DNA from: Arthrobacter sp. MYb213
GTDB lineage: Bacteria; Actinomycetota; Actinomycetes; Actinomycetales; Micrococcaceae
DNA: 64,000 bases
NCBI RefSeq assembly: GCF_002979915.1
Contig: NZ_PCQA01000003.1
Coordinates: 248,001-312,000 of the forward strand
Direction of reading: 5' to 3'
Every line of letters starts with the position of its first letter. Within the stretch, counting starts at the first letter, position 1. The notes beneath the pieces were generated by a model. It saw only the letters and a list, made by a program, of their open reading frames with translations. It did not search any database and was not told the origin of the DNA. The translations under genes and the position numbers were made by a program. Shown one piece after another: positions 8,975 through 17,903 of this stretch.

Positions 8975-9078
8975 CTGTTGGTAGCGGTGGACACTCATCC
9001 TATGGGTGTACTTAGCGTGCGCAGAGTTCGCCCTCTGAGCTGAAGCCAATTGAAAGATTGCTGACTAAATTTAGAGTC

Positions 9079-9633
9079 ATGATGAAGAAAAAGTACCTTT
9101 CAATGCTCGCCGTGATGATTCCAAGCGCGTTACTACTGTCCGGTTGCAACGTTGCCGATTTAGCGCAAGACAAATATGAGCAGTCGGCGTCCAAGAGCGC
9201 AAAAACCTCTGAAGAAGGTGTGGCCTCCGGTCTACTTCCGAAATGGGTTCCCGCCGGCGGTACGGACGTGAAGTTGGAACAGCGCAGTACCGGCGACGAA
9301 CGTATCTTCACCATGGATTACGCGGGAGAATTATCTGCTGAAAGCTGCAAACCACTCAAACTGGTGGGAGTGCCTAGCGATAAAGAATTGCAGAAGGGGT
9401 ATGCCGCAGACCCGCGCACCAAGAAACTGGCCGCGGATAATTTTGTCACCTTCCGCACCCTCGAAGCAGACTGGTGGCCGCAGGACGCTGAGCAGCGCAC
9501 CACCACGCTGTGTGGGCGTTGGTGGGTACACCAGGACGCCGGCAAGCTGTACGCCTTTGCACCGGATAACTCCAGTGTTGCGAACGCGATCGTTGCCGAG
9601 CGGGCCGAAACCGCGAAGAAGGAAAGCCAGTAA
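9079..9633 (+). CDS. Putative lipoprotein of unknown function
   Basis: About 184 residues. A Lys-rich start (MMKKKYLS), a hydrophobic stretch and the lipobox LLSGC near residue 22 show a type II signal peptide, so the protein should sit on the outer face of the membrane. The mature part has two Trp-Trp pairs (DWWPQ and RWWVH) and two further Cys. No domain was recognised. The ATG at 9079 or 9082 suits the signal peptide; 9058 would add an unneeded N-terminal extension. It ends 4 bases before the stop of the convergent aminopeptidase gene, and its length and N-terminus are intact. Confidence 0.7.
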   Translation: MMKKKYLSMLAVMIPSALLLSGCNVADLAQDKYEQSASKSAKTSEEGVASGLLPKWVPAGGTDVKLEQRSTGDERIFTMDYAGELSAESCKPLKLVGVPSDKELQKGYAADPRTKKLAADNFVTFRTLEADWWPQDAEQRTTTLCGRWWVHQDAGKLYAFAPDNSSVANAIVAERAETAKKESQ

Positions 9634-9637
9634 ATTC

Positions 9638-10414
9638 CTAGTCGACCGGCGGAAGCGTCATGATTTGGGCATCACCTTCGGTGATCAAGACGGTGTGTTC
9701 GGTATGCGCGGTGCGGCATCCCGTAGCGCTGCGCAAAGTCCAGCCATCTGGATCCGTGACGAGCTTCGCGGTATCGGTCATCACCCATGGTTCTAAGGCA
9801 AGCATCAGTCCGGGAACTAACTTGTAGCCACGGTTTGGGCGTCCGGTGTTGGAGATGTGCGGGTCTTGATGCATGGTGGAACCGATGCCATGTCCACCAA
9901 ATTCGGTATTAATGGGGTAGCCTGCATCGCGTAAGACTGCGCCGATGGCGTAGGAAATATCGCCAATTTTATTTCCAGGCTTAGCTGCTTCGATCCCGGC
10001 GGCTAGAGCGCGTTTGGTGGCATCGATCAGCTTTTCATTTTCTGCATCCTTGGACGTTCCGACGACAAAGCTGATCGCGGCGTCTGCGGAGATCCCGTCC
10101 TTGGTAATCGCTAGGTCAAGGGTTAGTAGGTCTCCGTCGGCTAGCGCGTAATCGTGAGGCAATCCGTGCAATACAGCGTCGTTGACAGCCGTGCAGATGT
10201 AATGGCCAAATGGGCCACGTCCAAAGGAAGGCGCGTAATCCACGTAGCAGGAGACCGCACCGGCGCCGAGGATCATTTCCTTGGCCCAGGCATCAATTTC
10301 CAGCAAATTGGTGCCTACCGTTGCACGCTCGCGTAGCGTCTGCAGAATCTTTCCCACCAGTGCGCCGGTAACCTGGGCGCGTTCGGCGTCTTTGGAATTG
10401 AGAATTTCAATCAT
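9638..10414 (-). CDS. map: Type I methionine aminopeptidase
   Basis: 258 residues. It removes the initiator methionine from nascent proteins in the cytoplasm. The dimetal ligands are visible in order: Asp in LDLAITKDG, Asp in SADAAISF, His in GGHGIGSTMHQ, Glu in LALEPW and Glu in TEHTVLI. ATG 10414 is preceded by GAAGGG; the in-frame TTG at 10420 is less likely. It is divergent from an XRE regulator across 64 bases. Actinomycetes often have two or three map genes, and this one, away from secY/adk/infA, is probably a secondary copy. Confidence 0.92.
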   Translation of the reverse strand: MIEILNSKDAERAQVTGALVGKILQTLRERATVGTNLLEIDAWAKEMILGAGAVSCYVDYAPSFGRGPFGHYICTAVNDAVLHGLPHDYALADGDLLTLDLAITKDGISADAAISFVVGTSKDAENEKLIDATKRALAAGIEAAKPGNKIGDISYAIGAVLRDAGYPINTEFGGHGIGSTMHQDPHISNTGRPNRGYKLVPGLMLALEPWVMTDTAKLVTDPDGWTLRSATGCRTAHTEHTVLITEGDAQIMTLPPVD

Positions 10415-10452
10415 GAGCAACCCTTCGATAAACCTATAATAATACCGTTCAT

Positions 10453-10469
10453 ACTATACCGGTACTATA
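10453..10469. promoter_or_regulatory. Repeat-rich operator between map and the XRE gene
   Basis: ACTATA is repeated directly at 10453-10458 and 10464-10469, flanking CCGGT, and TACCGGTA (10457-10464) is a palindrome. The site lies only 10 bases before the XRE start and would suit autoregulation and control of map. Confidence 0.45.
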
Positions 10470-10478
10470 ATTGGTTTT

Positions 10479-10781
10479 ATGGTCAGATTACCCCTTACTC
10501 TCGTGGAGCTCCAGCGCGGCGAACGACTCGGTGCCCTGCTGCGAACTGCGCGTGCCGAACGCACCATGGTTGACGTAGCCTTTGACGCGGGAATCTCTCC
10601 GGAGACGCTACGCAAAATCGAATCCGGACGAATTGCCACTCCGGCGTTCGCCACCATTGCGACTATCGCCGGCGTCCTGAACATCTCCCTGGACGAGCTT
10701 TGGATGACGTTGACTGTCGATACTGACGGTCTCAAAGCTGAACGTCGCAGGGAGCCTGCGCAGGAACGTCTAGCTAGCTAG
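10479..10781 (+). CDS. XRE-family helix-turn-helix regulator
   Basis: 100 residues. The HTH-XRE fold covers about residues 12-70: GERLGALLRTARAERTM, VDVAFDAGISPETLRKIESGR and a final helix with ATIAGVLNISLDELW. The C-terminus is a short charged tail without an effector domain, so it is a compact DNA-binding protein. It is transcribed away from map, with repeats between them that may be its operator. No toxin-like partner gene follows, so a toxin-antitoxin role is not supported. The target is unknown. Confidence 0.85.
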   Translation: MVRLPLTLVELQRGERLGALLRTARAERTMVDVAFDAGISPETLRKIESGRIATPAFATIATIAGVLNISLDELWMTLTVDTDGLKAERRREPAQERLAS

Positions 10782-10983
10782 AAGCGGATCACGCTGCGGG
10801 CTATCGCCCCGGTTTCCTGCACAGTGGCAAGCAACGGTCACAAGGGACCTCACTGTTCGCGGTATCGAATGTGGAAGCCAAGGTATTAGAGATCTAAATC
10901 CACAAGTTTTGAAGACCACATGACTTTTTGGATCAGAATGTGCTTCATTAGCGCTGGTTCTGGCGGCAACGGCGAGTCACTAA

Positions 10984-12018
10984 TTATTTACGTTCGTAAT
11001 GCGTCACGGTACCGTCAGCAATGCTGAACCAATCGCCATCTTTGGGTATGTGTAAGGGACCTTGAAATTTATTTTTTGCTTGCTGCCAAACTTCAGGGGG
11101 CGAACCAGCAGGCACCAAATGGTGTAGCGCCAAATTTTGCGCGCCAGCTTGTCGCGCCATGAGTCCTGCATCTTCGGCTGTGGTGTGCGCGCGCCGGTGA
11201 TGGCCCATGCTGGCTTCTAATTCCGTAGGACTCGCATCTGGGTAACTCCGAGCTACAGCTTCAAGGTCGATCGCCTCGTGGAGTAGAAGATCGCAGCCAG
11301 CCGCAAGCCTAACCAAATTTTCGCTGGGCGCGGTATCACCGGAAATAACTACGGATCCATAATCGGAATCAATGCGGTAGGCGAAAGCTGGAGCTATCGG
11401 GCGGTGTTGGACTAACGTAGCGGTGACCCTGACTAGATCATCCGAATAGACTTCAAAAGGCACCATCTCAGGATGGTTCTGTGTATTCGGGTGAAATTCC
11501 GTTTCTTTCGGAATGGAAATATCAACGCCAGAAAAGATCTGTGAAATATCCGAAGCTCCAGAGTCTCGACGGCGGTCATTCAAATCTGTTGCATGTGCTC
11601 GAAGCAGTAGATTAACCATCTCACTGGTGCCAGGGGTGGGGCTTTGAGGGAAAATTACAGCAGGCTCCGCGCCTTCTCCTTGAACTAAGGGAAGTTCTAC
11701 ACGGTTTCCCGGGCCAATAACCGGGACTCTAGCATCGGGCATTCCGCGGAACGCCAATCCGCCAAGAACCATAATCGAATTTAGATCAATTACGTGATCT
11801 GAGTGTTGATGAGTAATAAGTATTGCCGTTAATGACCGAGGGCTCAGGCCGGCTTCGGCAAGTCCTAAGCCAACGCCATGACCGCAGTCAATCAGGTAGG
11901 TTCGATCCTTGATGACTACTGCAGTGGCAATACCACGACGGTGAGCATTGCCTGGATCTGCGCGTAGCAGCGGTCCTCCCGCTGTTCCTAAAGTGAAAAC
12001 CTTCATTCCAGTATTCAA
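10984..12018 (-). CDS. RNase Z-like metallo-beta-lactamase fold hydrolase
   Basis: 344 residues. The zinc site motif THQHSDH lies near residue 90, with further ligands in SGDTAPS and LHEAID and a C-terminal ALHHLVP. Relatives include RNase Z, MBL-type arylsulfatases and esterases or lactonases; the long insert speaks against tRNA processing. The TTG at 12018 has GAGAGAAG upstream; ATG 12006 is an alternative start. It ends an operon with an ABC importer and is homologous over its whole length to the protein at 25522-26568, which sits with an MFS importer. Hydrolysis of an imported compound is the inferred role. Confidence 0.82.
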   Translation of the reverse strand: MNTGMKVFTLGTAGGPLLRADPGNAHRRGIATAVVIKDRTYLIDCGHGVGLGLAEAGLSPRSLTAILITHQHSDHVIDLNSIMVLGGLAFRGMPDARVPVIGPGNRVELPLVQGEGAEPAVIFPQSPTPGTSEMVNLLLRAHATDLNDRRRDSGASDISQIFSGVDISIPKETEFHPNTQNHPEMVPFEVYSDDLVRVTATLVQHRPIAPAFAYRIDSDYGSVVISGDTAPSENLVRLAAGCDLLLHEAIDLEAVARSYPDASPTELEASMGHHRRAHTTAEDAGLMARQAGAQNLALHHLVPAGSPPEVWQQAKNKFQGPLHIPKDGDWFSIADGTVTHYERK

Positions 12019-12102
12019 AATTCGACTTCTCTCTTCAACATACGGTCATCCAAAAAGCAGTGGTGGGTATCGTTTTAACGACACCCACCACTGCTTCTGC
12101 GC

Positions 12103-13230
12103 TTAGCGACTAAAAATACTTCGGGTGACTTCCTGACCCTTTGCCTGACGGTTGGTTACGTCTACAAGATCTGGGCGGGGTAGTAATGGCACATCCGCGG
12201 GATTTTCGAATGCCATCTCAGTGCCTTCTGCGTTGGCCACAGGGGCATGTCCGGATTTAGCCTTGACTGAGTTAGCTTCTGGCGAGTTGAGCCAAGTTAC
12301 AAAAAGTTCCGCTGCCTTGGCGTTTTCTGCATCTTTGATGACACCTGCAAACCAGTATGTAGCCCAGTTGCCACCCTCGATTGGGTAGGAGATTTCAACA
12401 GGTGCTCCGTCATTGGTAAGTGTCAGATAGTTGCCCATGGCGCCCATCAAGCAAACATACGCGCGTCCTTGCACCACAGCGTTGTGGCACTCAGCGGTCG
12501 TGGAGGAAATGATAGGTTCTTGAGCTGCGAGCTTCTTTAGATATCCATCGCCCAACTTATCGTCATTGAGCACCAGATCAGCCCACTGCATTCCACCACC
12601 ATCGGTGGCTGGATCAGTCATGGTGATCTTTCCCTTGAATGCCGGATCCAAGAGGTCATCCCAGCTTTTCGGGGTCTTGCCAAGATCTTGTCGAGTGTCG
12701 TAGATCAAACCACGTGGTGAAGCTGAGACCGTCGTGAGTGTTCCTTCTTTAAGCGAAAACTGTGGGTCGTCGGTAACCGAGTCAGCGTTGAACGGATGGT
12801 ACTCCGAGAAGTATCCACGGTCAGCTAGCGACACTGCGCCCACATCACCGGTCATGACTAGATCTGCTATCCGCTGGCCGGAAGACTGCTCCTGAGAAAC
12901 CTTGGTGTCTAGTTCTGCACCGACAATCTGGAGTGGCTCCACGGAAATCCCAGGGAATCGTTCACCGAAGGCTTCGAAGACTGCCGGCCAAGTAGCCGTC
13001 AAAGGCGTGTAGATGTTGAGCGAATCTTGCCCAGCTTCAAGAGCAGCTGCATACTGCTCTTCGAATTTAGCTTGAGCATCGGCGCCGCCCAAGGCCGCGG
13101 TGGTATCAACTCCCTCGCGCTCTCCTAAACCTTCTGCAACGGTGCTGTCACTGCCGCAACCGGTCAGCAACAATGCCGCAGCTAGCCCAAGCGCCGTAGC
13201 AATTTTTCTCTTGCTAGATGTGATCCCCAT
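12103..13230 (-). CDS. ABC importer substrate-binding lipoprotein (Fe3+/polyamine/phosphonate-type)
   Basis: About 375 residues. It has a signal sequence with lipobox LLTGC and then a family 1 solute-binding fold (SLNIYTPLTATWPAVFEAF... and SWDDLLDPAFKGKITMTDP) typical of FbpA, PhnS and PotD-like proteins. ATG 13230 follows GAAAGG at the right distance; 13245 is less likely. It lies outside the membrane and delivers ligand to the fused permease at 14454. The tyrosine pair usual in iron-binding FbpA is not obvious, so an organic ligand is possible. Confidence 0.85.
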   Translation of the reverse strand: MGITSSKRKIATALGLAAALLLTGCGSDSTVAEGLGEREGVDTTAALGGADAQAKFEEQYAAALEAGQDSLNIYTPLTATWPAVFEAFGERFPGISVEPLQIVGAELDTKVSQEQSSGQRIADLVMTGDVGAVSLADRGYFSEYHPFNADSVTDDPQFSLKEGTLTTVSASPRGLIYDTRQDLGKTPKSWDDLLDPAFKGKITMTDPATDGGGMQWADLVLNDDKLGDGYLKKLAAQEPIISSTTAECHNAVVQGRAYVCLMGAMGNYLTLTNDGAPVEISYPIEGGNWATYWFAGVIKDAENAKAAELFVTWLNSPEANSVKAKSGHAPVANAEGTEMAFENPADVPLLPRPDLVDVTNRQAKGQEVTRSIFSR

Positions 13231-13296
13231 GTTGGTGCCTTTCATCGTGATTTTCTGCGGGTGTGTTAAATGGTTGGTCGAGTGTGAACGTGCGGG

Positions 13297-14442
13297 TTAG
13301 ACGCGGAGAAGCGCGGGGGCGTCCATTGCGGGCGAGGGTAGACATGCTAACGATTCTGGTGCGATCGCTGCAGTGACGGTGTCACCTACTTGCGGAGACC
13401 CTAGTGGCCACAAATTGGCTACTTCAGCAGTACGGATGGACACCGTGACCTGGTGTGGGCCTAGCTGCAGTTCATAGATGAAATCGTCGCCAAGATACAT
13501 GATGTCGGTGATCAAACCGTCAAAACGATTAGGCTTCTCTCTGGCTGGTGGTCCAAGAATCACCGACGATGAACGTACGGCAATATCCACTTTTTGGCCC
13601 TCGCGTACATCGGTACGGGCTGAAGTGCTCAAACGTACCTCTGTGCCATCGAGAAGAACCTTGACGGATTGCCGGTCTGTGGACACCACAGTGGCACTGA
13701 GGAAATTGTCGTAGCCAACGAAATCGGCTACGAAATGTGAGACTGGATGCCAATAAATCTCTCTTGGGCTGCCCACTTGCTCAATCTCGCCTTTGTTGAG
13801 CAGCACGATGCGGGTTGAGAGCGAAACGGCTTCTTCCTGATCGTGGGTTACGTAGATAGACGTGGTTCCCACGCGCTTATGCATGTCACGAAGTTCTGAA
13901 CGCATATCCTGGCGAAGCCGCGCATCCAGATTTGAGAGTGGCTCGTCGAAGAGCAACAGTTGTGGAGTGGCAACCAGTGCGCGAGCCAAGGCCACGCGCT
14001 GCTGTTGTCCGCCGGATAAGTCGGTAGCCATCCGGCTTGCGTACTCGGACAAGCCAACCATTTCTAAGACTTCGCGGACTCGACGAGCGCGCTCGTTTAC
14101 GCTTACTTTGCGCATCCGTAATGGGTAACCGACATTGGAGGCGACGGACATATGAGGCCACAGAGCGTAGCTTTGGAAAACCATTCCAATATCCCGCTTA
14201 TCAGGAGCCACATGGACACGCTGCGCAGGATTATCGACAACTTTTCCGCCAATTGACACCTGACCACCGGTTGGCCGCTCCAGTCCTGCGACACATCTTA
14301 GAGTTGTGGTTTTTCCGCAGCCTGAGGGGCCTAAGAGTGTTAGGAACTCCCCTTCTTCAATTTCCAAATCGAGGGATTGGACTGCAGGAGGAGTTTTGGG
14401 TGAGTACTTCTTTTGCAAAGACTCGATGCTGACATGTGCCAT
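13297..14442 (-). CDS. ABC importer ATPase with TOBE domain
   Basis: 381 residues. Walker A is GPSGCGKTT, the Q-loop lies in VFQSYALWPH, the signature is LSGGQQQR, Walker B is LLLFDEP, and the switch His is in VTHDQEEA. A C-terminal TOBE-like domain (about 270-365) marks the FbpC/PotA/UgpC class. It starts 11 bases after the permease stop and supplies energy for the importer with its neighbours. Confidence 0.93.
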   Translation of the reverse strand: MAHVSIESLQKKYSPKTPPAVQSLDLEIEEGEFLTLLGPSGCGKTTTLRCVAGLERPTGGQVSIGGKVVDNPAQRVHVAPDKRDIGMVFQSYALWPHMSVASNVGYPLRMRKVSVNERARRVREVLEMVGLSEYASRMATDLSGGQQQRVALARALVATPQLLLFDEPLSNLDARLRQDMRSELRDMHKRVGTTSIYVTHDQEEAVSLSTRIVLLNKGEIEQVGSPREIYWHPVSHFVADFVGYDNFLSATVVSTDRQSVKVLLDGTEVRLSTSARTDVREGQKVDIAVRSSSVILGPPAREKPNRFDGLITDIMYLGDDFIYELQLGPHQVTVSIRTAEVANLWPLGSPQVGDTVTAAIAPESLACLPSPAMDAPALLRV

Positions 14443-14453
14443 GGGTTTTCCTA

Positions 14454-16253
14454 TCAGTTAGAAGCCGCGGTCGTCACGCGTAATTTGCTAGTTGGATCGT
14501 CATCGAAATCTGACTCATTACGGTCAAACGTGTTGGTAGGATCCGCGTCATCAACAAGGTGGCCACGGGAAATCATGCGGCGTGCGTTTATCCGTTTAAG
14601 GAGTGCACCCACACCCATCAGCAGTGCACCGCCTGCTGCCAACAGTGCAAGGAGCAATAGCAACAGGGCAGCTGCTGCTGACCCATTGCCCAACTGTGTG
14701 TAGTAGTTATAGACCAGCAGTGAGACTGTCTCGGTCTTGGCGCTGGATAGGAGAATAGGGATATCCAGGCTGCCGGCAGCCATGACTCCGGTGATGAACC
14801 AGGATGCCAAGAATGTTGGTCCAATTAGCGGAACCACGATAGTTAGCAACATCTTAGGAGCAGAGGCACCAGAAATTCTTGCCGACTCCTCAAGCTCCAC
14901 CCCGAGTTGTCCTACCGGTCCCGAGGTCGCTCGTTGGGCAATGGGTGTCACCACAATGACGAGTGCAATCAGCACGATCCAGACGGATCCATAAAGCTTT
15001 TGAAGGCCAGGAACACTAAGGTATGCCCATGTAATTGCGAGAGCTAGAACAATGCCAGGGACCGCCACTACGGCCCAGACAATCAACTCAGGCACCTGAG
15101 CCCAGCGGCTCTTACTGCGTAGAGCGACGTAGCTGATCAAGACTGCGAGTACGGTGGCGACGAAGCCGCCCACGATGCCCATGAAAAGTGTATTTTCGAG
15201 GGCACGAATGACCTTTGTTGAATCAAAAAGCCCGGCGTAATGCTTGAATGTAAAGCCAGTCACTCCCAGCACCGGCTGGAAGGAACCAATGATCAGCTGC
15301 ACCAAAGGAAGTACTAGAGCGATGGCAACATAGGCCACGAACAGCGATAGTCCGACCCACTTCCATCCACCAATTTCTTCCTTCTCGATACGGTATGCCT
15401 TGCCAGTAACTGTAATGAAATTACGGTTACCGATGGCCTTTGAGCGGATAGCTACCAGGACGTAAATAATCACGATCAAAAGCAGGGCTAGCGCGCTCGC
15501 CGAATCGTAGCGAATAGGTGTAGTAGCCAAGAAATCGTAAATCTGGGTTGGGAAGACGTAAATTGCGGCAGGAACACCCAGGATGAGAGCGACATCTAGC
15601 TGGCCTAAGGAATTAACAAATCCGAGGATTGCCAAGCCTGAAAGGGTAGGCAAAAGGATGGGGATGTTGATATCCGAGAATAACCGAATATTATTTGCTC
15701 CCGAGAGCCGAGCAGCCTCCTCCAGCGACCGGTTCAATGCTCGCACCGGTCCCATAAGCAATAGATACATGACCGATATGCTTTTCAGCCCGCTCACGAC
15801 AATCAGGCCAAACCAAGAGTAGGCATTTAGTCGAGGAGAACCGTCTGGCCCCACACCAAAGATGTTTGTTAGTAGTCCTGAAGGTGAAGTCATCATCCCC
15901 CAGCTGATGGCGAAGAACAAAGTTGGAATCGCAAAGATCGTGATCATGATTGGAGTAATCGATCTACCTCCAGGCGTCCGCGTGCGCATTGAGATCCACG
16001 CAAAGATAAAACCACCGATAATACCGATGGTCTGTACCCCGACAGCAAATAAGACCGATGCCCAGAGAGTCTCCCATGTCGCAGGATCACCGTATGAATC
16101 GACAAATCCAGCGACTCCGAATTCCCCATCAGTTCCGGGCTGCCCACTTCGGAATGCGCCATAGACCAGCATTGCAAGTGGGTATCCGAAAAATGCGCAG
16201 ATGAATAGCAGGAAAAGCGCTAGAAGCGTTCCTGTAGACCTGATGCGATTCAC
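14454..16253 (-). CDS. Fused two-domain ABC importer permease (FbpB type)
   Basis: About 599 residues with two permease halves of about six membrane segments each, joined near residue 300. Each half has an EAA-like loop: SLEEAARLSGA in the first and ELEESARISGA in the second, which contact the ATPase. GTG 16253 is chosen because GAGGAG stands 5 bases upstream; an in-frame start at 16283 lacks one. It is the first gene of the permease-ATPase-binding protein-hydrolase operon. Confidence 0.88.
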   Translation of the reverse strand: MNRIRSTGTLLALFLLFICAFFGYPLAMLVYGAFRSGQPGTDGEFGVAGFVDSYGDPATWETLWASVLFAVGVQTIGIIGGFIFAWISMRTRTPGGRSITPIMITIFAIPTLFFAISWGMMTSPSGLLTNIFGVGPDGSPRLNAYSWFGLIVVSGLKSISVMYLLLMGPVRALNRSLEEAARLSGANNIRLFSDINIPILLPTLSGLAILGFVNSLGQLDVALILGVPAAIYVFPTQIYDFLATTPIRYDSASALALLLIVIIYVLVAIRSKAIGNRNFITVTGKAYRIEKEEIGGWKWVGLSLFVAYVAIALVLPLVQLIIGSFQPVLGVTGFTFKHYAGLFDSTKVIRALENTLFMGIVGGFVATVLAVLISYVALRSKSRWAQVPELIVWAVVAVPGIVLALAITWAYLSVPGLQKLYGSVWIVLIALVIVVTPIAQRATSGPVGQLGVELEESARISGASAPKMLLTIVVPLIGPTFLASWFITGVMAAGSLDIPILLSSAKTETVSLLVYNYYTQLGNGSAAAALLLLLLALLAAGGALLMGVGALLKRINARRMISRGHLVDDADPTNTFDRNESDFDDDPTSKLRVTTAASN

Positions 16254-16630
16254 TATTACTCCTCGAGTTGTTAGTTCGGGCAAGCAGGTTATTGCGATGC
16301 GAGTCGTTACCTGACCGAGAACATATACACATATTGCTTGTGATCCAATGCACTGTCAAGTATTTAATGCATTCTTCTCTTAAAAACATATTTTGTTAGA
16401 ATTTCGCCTGAAAATCGGGGGATTTTAGCCTGAAGTGTGATGTGTGTCTACATAAAGACCGAGTTGGTCTTCTTGGGCGGAGACGCTTTTCTGGGGAAAA
16501 CCTCGGTTGGCGAACGTACGAATAGATCTGGCGCAAGCTCATTGGCTCAGCAGTGATGGAAGTACCCAGCGCCTAAACCAGGGCACGTCTAAGCAATTCG
16601 CCGTGGACAAATCGTGCTGTCTCTCAGAGA
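16254..16630. other. Divergent promoter region without a gene
   Basis: These 377 bases separate the ABC importer operon from the CdaR-type gene. Apart from the promoter at 16330-16359 it is AT-rich with no ORF, repeat or RNA that I recognise. Confidence 0.5.
16330..16359 (-). promoter_or_regulatory. Candidate promoter of the ABC importer operon
   Basis: On the minus strand TTGACA (16359-16354), 18 bases and AATATG (16335-16330) fit a sigma-70-type promoter, about 77 bases before the permease GTG. Confidence 0.45.
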
Positions 16631-16657
16631 GTGCATCCCGCCAGCTACGATGAATCT

Positions 16658-17719
16658 ATGGAAGAGCAAGAACCGATCAGGCTAAGCGGAGATTTAGCGC
16701 AAAAAGTCGTCGATACTATTGCCCCAACCATCAATCGACATGTGAACATCATGAATTCACATGGCACCATCATTGCCTCCAGCGACCAATCCCGGGTCGG
16801 CTCGCACCATGCGGGAAGCCTCGAAGCGATTCGAAGCAACCGGATCGTCGACATTGAACAGACAGACGCTGCTGCTGGAACGCAGCCCGGAGTAAATGCG
16901 CCTTTGATGCTCAACGAACAGTTGTGTGGAGTGGTCGGCGTTACCGGTGCACCCCGTGAAGTACGGCCACTGGCAAACTTAATTGCCTTGACGGTGCAAT
17001 TACTCTTTGCGCAAGAGCGCGAGCATGGGCGAAGTAACCGGCGTGAAACCGAAGCTCGTGACCTCATTTCTGCGCTATTCGCAGGCAGCTCCGACGCTGA
17101 TCTTATCGACAGACGCTTGGCCGCCCATGGTTTACGAGCCCCCTGGATCTTAGAACTGTGGATTCCGCAGGAACCGCGTCTGGATTTAAGCCAGCAGCAA
17201 GCCGTCGAAGGACAGCGCACCTCCTGGATCTACCTCTCCGGGGGATACTGGCGACTGCGTACTAGCCAGGCGACCATCGATGAAACACATATCGCGCAGG
17301 GTGATAAATACCTGGAATCAGCGAAAAGTGCGAAGGTAAGTCAGCTTCTCAACGAAGCCGAAGTGTTGCGCGTACTAAGCCGGAGTCCACAATTACTGCC
17401 TCGTCGAGAATCTCGGCGCATTTGGAGTCCGGAAGTGGCAGTGGCTATCGCACGTACTCCGGAACGCAACCTGGAAACCTTGGCGGAACTAGCCACAAGC
17501 GTGAACTCGGAACAGGCGCGAACACTGTTGGTGATCGCTTCCGCGAATAGCATGATTGAAGCGGCCGAGTATCTGCATATCCATCGAAATACACTTGTCC
17601 AGCGCATCGATAGGGTGGGGCAACTGACCGGAATTGATATCCGGCACTCGGCACAATTCTTGCGCTTGCAGCATTCCCTCTACGCCTCGATCGCTTTGGG
17701 GCAGCTGCACATTCTCTAG
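16658..17719 (+). CDS. CdaR-family (sugar diacid) transcriptional regulator
   Basis: About 353 residues. The N-terminal part (10-130) matches the putative sugar-diacid recognition domain, and the C-terminus (about 290-345) is a PucR-type helix-turn-helix, MIEAAEYLHIHRNTLVQRI. Relatives activate glycerate, glucarate and galactarate genes. ATG 16658 is used; GTG 16631 is possible, and neither has a strong ribosome site. It precedes a GntP-family permease on the same strand, its likely target. Confidence 0.85.
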   Translation: MEEQEPIRLSGDLAQKVVDTIAPTINRHVNIMNSHGTIIASSDQSRVGSHHAGSLEAIRSNRIVDIEQTDAAAGTQPGVNAPLMLNEQLCGVVGVTGAPREVRPLANLIALTVQLLFAQEREHGRSNRRETEARDLISALFAGSSDADLIDRRLAAHGLRAPWILELWIPQEPRLDLSQQQAVEGQRTSWIYLSGGYWRLRTSQATIDETHIAQGDKYLESAKSAKVSQLLNEAEVLRVLSRSPQLLPRRESRRIWSPEVAVAIARTPERNLETLAELATSVNSEQARTLLVIASANSMIEAAEYLHIHRNTLVQRIDRVGQLTGIDIRHSAQFLRLQHSLYASIALGQLHIL

Positions 17720-17903
17720 GATCAAACCGAAGAAACTTCTGGTCACACGCCTATAGGTGAGTTTTACCCCGCGCTCTACACTAATTAGGACGTTCGTCGT
17801 CCTGTGCTGGTTTTTGTGCCCCTTAGGGTGTTCAGGCCGTAGAAATCATGCGCGGACGCTCGGCGCAAACCGTAGGCATATTGGCAAAGGAGCCATTTAC
17901 CGC

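Noticed and set aside
10984-12018. Assignment as tRNA-processing RNase Z
   Set aside because: The protein has a large insert, sits in an importer operon and has a paralogue in another; a hydrolase of imported compounds fits better.
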